A stretch of 64,000 nt of DNA from Candidatus Hemicellulosilyticus sp. P3 (GTDB lineage: Bacteria > Bacteroidota > Bacteroidia > Bacteroidales > P3): assembly GCA_001543385.1 (NCBI GenBank), contig LPNH01000011.1, forward strand, positions 20,053 to 84,052, given 5' to 3'. How positions within the stretch are numbered: position 1 is the stretch's first letter; every line of letters starts with the position of its first letter. The translations under genes and the position numbers were made by a program. Below, piece by piece: positions 60,730 to 64,000 of this stretch. The notes under the pieces are model-generated. The model saw nothing but the letters and a program-made list of their open reading frames with translations, was not told where the DNA came from and ran no database searches.

Positions 60730-61995
60730 TTAAATCTCTTCAAGTTTCATGTAATAACGGAGGGGAGGGCAGATCTGGTTGATAAATGAACGGTAGAATG
60801 CCGACCAGTCCCTGCGCTTCGCTGAATCCTTCATATTCACATGGTTGTTATAGATGGCACATCCAATCTTGTGCTCGTTGAATCCTGACTGGAAATCAAT
60901 CCTCTTGTCGCAGGCCTTGAAGTATTCATAGAGTTGTACCGACTTCAAGTACAAGAGCACCCTGTGGACGTAAATGACAAGTTGGGGGGCATGAATACGT
61001 TCCAGCTTCTTGATGTAGCCGTATGATTGAGAGATGGCATTCCCCATACCGAGCCATTGAATGGGACGGTATTTCTTGAACTCAGGCGTATTGTGCATGG
61101 CTTCATCCGTATAAATGCGAATCAAACAGGTTCGTATATCCAACACCAAATAGTCGAGCAAATCGGACAAGGACAGCGTTGAGTCTGGAGTCATCGTATT
61201 CCTAACCGCTTCTGCAAATTCGTCCTTTCCGTTGTCTGTGGGCACCAAGAAATGATGAAAGTCGAAATGCTCTCCTCCAAGATAGTTGTCCAACAGTACC
61301 AATGAACTCAGGACCTCATAGCATTTGTCGTTGGAGTCAAGATCATAGTCAATCTCATAACTCTGCTCGTCTGTCTTACGGAACGGCATCAGCGGAGCAT
61401 CAGGATTAACGACGAGATGGGTCGTTATGCTGACATTATGTTTGGATTCTATCTGCTCAATGAGGTCGTCAAGCTCGTTTATAGACATATTCTGGCAGAT
61501 GGTGAAGGAAACACCATAATACGCCTGGTTATAAAAATCCCTATCGGATTGTGGCTGTTCGGCTTTGACCTCAAAGACAAGCCTGTAAAGCCATTCGTAT
61601 GCTTCTTCGTATTGTCCGAGTCCCAGATAGACGGATGCCAGATACAGATACGGGTCGCCATGGGCGTGTTCCTGATCCTGCTGCATGGCCGTCTTAAACT
61701 CATTGATGGCATTGTCGTACTCTGTACGCTCCCAATACAACCGCCCCAAATTTATGTGGGCATCATAGCTTTGAGGAGCAAATTCAAGCTGACGGAAATA
61801 GTATCCTTCGGCTGTGGTGAGGTCTTTCTTTGATAAAGCAACGTCACCCATGATGCCAAAGGCCTCACTGTTGTTCCTGTCCTGCTGAAAGACAGAGATA
61901 AGATGGTCAGTGGCAGTTTCAAAGTCTTTCTGCTTGACAGCATCGCGTGCCAACTGAAGAAAGGCCTGTATTTTATCTTGTTTTACCTCTGCCAT
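60730..61995 (-). CDS. TPR-repeat protein
   Basis: The 421-residue protein has at least four TPR units in its first 150 residues (for example AFGIMGDVALSKKDLTTAEGY, then DAHINLGRLYWERTEYDNAI and PYLYLASVYLGLGQYEEAY). The rest (about 170-421) is a mixed domain with no motif I know, ending with helices that include RIHAPQLVIYVHRVLLYL. TPRs suggest a protein-binding scaffold. It starts 2 bp after the stop of the upstream minus-strand gene, in an operon of three. Confidence 0.78.
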   Translation of the reverse strand: MAEVKQDKIQAFLQLARDAVKQKDFETATDHLISVFQQDRNNSEAFGIMGDVALSKKDLTTAEGYYFRQLEFAPQSYDAHINLGRLYWERTEYDNAINEFKTAMQQDQEHAHGDPYLYLASVYLGLGQYEEAYEWLYRLVFEVKAEQPQSDRDFYNQAYYGVSFTICQNMSINELDDLIEQIESKHNVSITTHLVVNPDAPLMPFRKTDEQSYEIDYDLDSNDKCYEVLSSLVLLDNYLGGEHFDFHHFLVPTDNGKDEFAEAVRNTMTPDSTLSLSDLLDYLVLDIRTCLIRIYTDEAMHNTPEFKKYRPIQWLGMGNAISQSYGYIKKLERIHAPQLVIYVHRVLLYLKSVQLYEYFKACDKRIDFQSGFNEHKIGCAIYNNHVNMKDSAKRRDWSAFYRSFINQICPPLRYYMKLEEI

Positions 61996-61997
61996 AC

Positions 61998-62798
61998 TTA
62001 TACAATTGGTCGTTTACCATGGAAATAGTCATCAGCGTACTCTTCACGCATCTGTGCTATTTCGCTGTTAATGTCATCCTCCAGCGTCTTGACGGTGATG
62101 TGCCAGTCATCGGGTATGCTAAGGTCGTCGTTTTGCGATTCATCATGATATCTGGCCCTTAAACAGCGAACTCTCAGATTCTTCTTATTGAAGAACCAAG
62201 AGATACAATTGACATCTTCTGCAATCTGATAGACAATCTGCCGATATTGGCTATTCTCATTCTCGTTCTCTTTTGTACCCTGATACAGTTTACCGTCTTT
62301 CCCTACATGGCAATCCCTGCGAGGAATGTAATATCCGTCTTCGTAAGAATAGATACTGAATGTGTCCGTGTTCCTGATTCTATATATTTCGAGAAATATC
62401 GTCTCAGGGAGTTCTTCTTGCGGATTATCCTGCATACGATTGGAAACGGAGATACCGTGACGTTCTACATCGACAAGAATGTCGGAATAGTCACCGCTAC
62501 GTTCTTCTGCATTGAGGTCAAGAACATCTTGGAGCTTAGACAAGGGAACCGTTTCACCCTTTTTGCCAACGACAAGATCCGCGATGCCATCTTTAATGCA
62601 ATCATCTTCACGGACTTCCCAATCGTCATCGACAATGGGATAGGTCATGAACTTACCACAATGGTATTTTTCCTTGTCCTCGTCTGTGGCTTCTGCTATC
62701 AGAACCCCTTTGAGGTCATAGAACCAGCAGCCAAGGCGAATGACCTTTTGTTCGTGGTCAAGTTCTACCCGTATCTTCTTACTTTCGTCTTCCGTCAT
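61998..62798 (-). CDS. Hypothetical protein of the minus-strand TPR operon
   Basis: The 266-residue product is acidic and beta-rich near the start (IRVELDHEQKVIRLGCWFYD), with a central region of strands and turns and an acidic end. There is no recognised domain. It lies between the small 42-residue gene and the TPR gene, spaced by 10 and 2 bp, so the three are one operon. It may bind the TPR protein. Confidence 0.7.
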   Translation of the reverse strand: MTEDESKKIRVELDHEQKVIRLGCWFYDLKGVLIAEATDEDKEKYHCGKFMTYPIVDDDWEVREDDCIKDGIADLVVGKKGETVPLSKLQDVLDLNAEERSGDYSDILVDVERHGISVSNRMQDNPQEELPETIFLEIYRIRNTDTFSIYSYEDGYYIPRRDCHVGKDGKLYQGTKENENENSQYRQIVYQIAEDVNCISWFFNKKNLRVRCLRARYHDESQNDDLSIPDDWHITVKTLEDDINSEIAQMREEYADDYFHGKRPIV

Positions 62799-62808
62799 AG
62801 CTGCGTGA

Positions 62809-62937
62809 TTAGAATTTCACAGTGTATTCGTCGTTGATGTAGGGGGTCTCAATCTCGTATGTCAGCTCCTGATGGAGGGATTTCTTATCTTCGTTTTCGG
62901 GCATTTCCAGTGTTACCCTTGCATATTGTTGTTTCAT
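62809..62937 (-). CDS. Small hypothetical protein (first gene of TPR operon)
   Basis: The 42-residue frame starts MKQQYARVTLEMPENEDKKS and ends EYTVKF; it is acidic and probably beta-structured. It is the first open frame after the -7 box at 62980-62987. No family is recognised. Support is position, start codon and spacing only. Confidence 0.5.
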   Translation of the reverse strand: MKQQYARVTLEMPENEDKKSLHQELTYEIETPYINDEYTVKF

Positions 62938-62979
62938 CTATCTTCTATTTTTTTGTTGCGTACTATTACAATCGGATTG

Positions 62980-62987
62980 CAAAAGTA
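62980..62987 (-). promoter_or_regulatory. -7 promoter box of the TPR operon
   Basis: On the minus strand TACTTTTG fits TAnnTTTG and lies 42 bp upstream of the ATG at 62937. Confidence 0.55.
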
Positions 62988-63082
62988 CTCATTATTTGGC
63001 AGAATTATGCGTGATTTAACTAATTTAGCATAAAAACAGAAGATCTTTTGACAGCGGGTAAGCGATTATCCAGACTTTTTCG

Positions 63083-63090
63083 TAATTTTG
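63083..63090 (+). promoter_or_regulatory. -7 promoter box of the zinc-ribbon NUDIX gene
   Basis: TAATTTTG fits TAnnTTTG and lies 45 bp upstream of the ATG at 63136. It is divergent from the TPR operon promoter. Confidence 0.5.
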
Positions 63091-63135
63091 TGCGCAGAAT
63101 ATCGGATAGATGCTGCCACAATAAAAGATTGATGT

Positions 63136-63624
63136 ATGATTCAGAAGCATTGTTATGAGTGTGGAACGGCACTCACGGAGCGGGAATTAGAGGGTGAGGG
63201 GATTGTTCCATACTGCCCTCAGTGTCAACAGTATCGTTTCCCGATGTACAATGTGGCCGTGAGTATGGTGGTTATCAATGAGCAGACTGGACAGATTCTG
63301 CTTATCAGGCAATATGGGAAACCGCACTTCATACTTGTGGCTGGCTATGTCAACCGTGGTGAACAGCTGGAACATGCCGTCTCCCGTGAAGTGAAGGAAG
63401 AAACAGGCATGACTGTTGCTCACCTGAAATTCAATCGTACCAGTTTCTTTGAGCCGTCAAACACATTGATGTGCAACTTTACGGCATTCGTTACTGATGC
63501 CAGCGAGTTCAATCCAAACAAAGAAATAGATTCTTATCAGTGGTTCAGTCCTGACGATGCACGCAAGAACATCAAGGAGAATAGTCTGGCAGCAGCATTC
63601 CTTAATGCCTATCTTGATGAATAA
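63136..63624 (+). CDS. Zinc-ribbon NUDIX hydrolase (NudC-like)
   Basis: The 162-residue protein has an N-terminal zinc ribbon (CYECGTALT near 6 and YCPQCQQYRFP near 27) and a NUDIX box near 70-92 (GYVNRGEQLEHAVSR then EVKEETGM). This is the layout of NAD pyrophosphatase NudC and related enzymes that also remove NAD caps from RNA, but the protein is shorter than NudC, which normally has a larger N-terminal domain. It may act on other nucleotides. The NUDIX motif residues appear complete. Confidence 0.88.
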   Translation: MIQKHCYECGTALTERELEGEGIVPYCPQCQQYRFPMYNVAVSMVVINEQTGQILLIRQYGKPHFILVAGYVNRGEQLEHAVSREVKEETGMTVAHLKFNRTSFFEPSNTLMCNFTAFVTDASEFNPNKEIDSYQWFSPDDARKNIKENSLAAAFLNAYLDE

Positions 63625-63645
63625 GTAGCATGAAACAAAATAAAT

Positions 63646-63690
63646 GCCCCGACCTGCAATTACAAGTCAGGGCTTATCCTATTTTTTGAA
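63646..63690 (+). terminator. Terminator after the NUDIX gene
   Basis: GCCCCGACCTG (63646-63656) pairs with CAAGTCAGGGC (63663-63673) around a short loop, followed by TTATCCTATTTTTT. It may also serve the convergent minus-strand fragment. Confidence 0.7.
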
Positions 63691-63849
63691 TTCCTGTTCA
63701 ACTTCGAGGATTAGGCTGTCAACATCAGCTTTTACACGGTTGTAGTTCATATATAAGATACGTTCGCGGGCATCGATGGACTTGAAATCATAGGCGATGG
63801 GGAGCGGATAATTGGCGTAATCCTCCTCTTCGGCTTTGATTTCGGCCAT
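63679..63849 (-). pseudogene. Short C-terminal fragment or small hypothetical protein
   Basis: A 56-residue frame from an ATG at 63849 reads MAEIKAEEEDYANYPLPIAY and ends LEVEQEFKK; the frame is open a little further upstream to a TGA (63894-63896), with codons ICLCKTNFD. The helical, charged sequence looks like the C-terminal end of a longer protein more than a complete small gene. The rest of the right edge (63900-64000) has no gene; a TTTCTTTG-like stretch near 63963 may be a promoter. Confidence 0.4.
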
Positions 63850-64000
63850 GTCGAAATTGGTCTTGCAGAGACAAATACGGGTTTTTCAGACGGAAACAAT
63901 AAGAAAGAAAAGGCCAAATAAGTAACTGAATATCAATCGGTTAAGAAATTTTTGGAATTTTCTTTTCTTTGTCCAAATATCATTAAAAAGGCCATAATTT

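Overview
The window looks like a chromosomal stretch of a Bacteroidales bacterium (phylum Bacteroidota; a Prevotella- or Bacteroides-type genome is the best guess, but there is no rRNA or housekeeping marker to settle it). The reasons are the many Bacteroidota-type -7 boxes (TAnnTTTG) just upstream of genes, and small families I know mainly from this phylum (a DUF6078-type cysteine-rich protein, a DUF6140-like protein). There are also an IS21 element of the Bacteroidales type and tightly packed operons without clear Shine-Dalgarno sequences.

Region 1 (1-1315) holds the start of a DUF2130 gene on the minus strand, cut by the window edge. Region 2 (about 1500-45354) is one long plus-strand accessory island with the content of a defence island. 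It opens with a small XRE-type regulator and a WYL regulator. Next come a 2640-residue fusion of a sacsin/HSP90-type ATPase to an SF1 helicase, a two-gene helicase-methyltransferase unit that resembles a restriction-modification enzyme, and a DUF6078-like protein. A 66-bp array of three 22-bp imperfect palindromes follows, then a KAP-type P-loop ATPase and an HNH nuclease. After these come a 992/2134-residue pair resembling Druantia type III DruH/DruE, a DUF1848 iron-sulphur protein, a methyltransferase-like/RecQ helicase fusion, a small membrane-anchored coiled coil and two DUF262 (GmrSD-like) proteins. A second cluster adds a lipoprotein, a J-domain coiled coil, a HIRAN protein and a zinc ribbon. 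Most neighbours overlap by 4-8 bp or are 1-30 bp apart, so much of the island is probably co-transcribed; -7 boxes at 11023, 38687 and 40705 suggest internal promoters. The right end is decayed: one gene carries an apparent frameshift, the next is split by a complete IS21 element (42139-44868, 7-bp target duplication), and the island stops against a Sir2 deacylase gene that lacks its N-terminal third.

Region 3 (about 45.9-51.5 kb) is AT-rich. It contains a 480-bp non-coding stretch with several possible hairpins, a 125-residue protein that looks like a ribosomal-peptide (RiPP) precursor, a radical SAM/SPASM maturase and an unknown 444-residue partner. A short acidic protein and a retropepsin-like aspartic protease follow. 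I read it as a candidate peptide-modification locus, possibly with its own protease.

Region 4 (51.5-64 kb) is a mosaic of short accessory operons. It includes a NUDIX hydrolase, a second WYL regulator coupled to a DEDDh exonuclease, two uracil-glycosylase-like proteins, a protein resembling the FtsZ C-terminal domain, a Trp-repeat protein and a gyrase-B-like ATPase without TOPRIM. Further right are a VWA protein divergent from a sigma-factor/A1S_2505 fusion, a minus-strand TPR operon and a zinc-ribbon NUDIX hydrolase. A 25-27 bp hairpin next to a promoter recurs three times here (51971, 55019, 56198). No tRNA, rRNA, CRISPR array, integrase or replication origin was seen.
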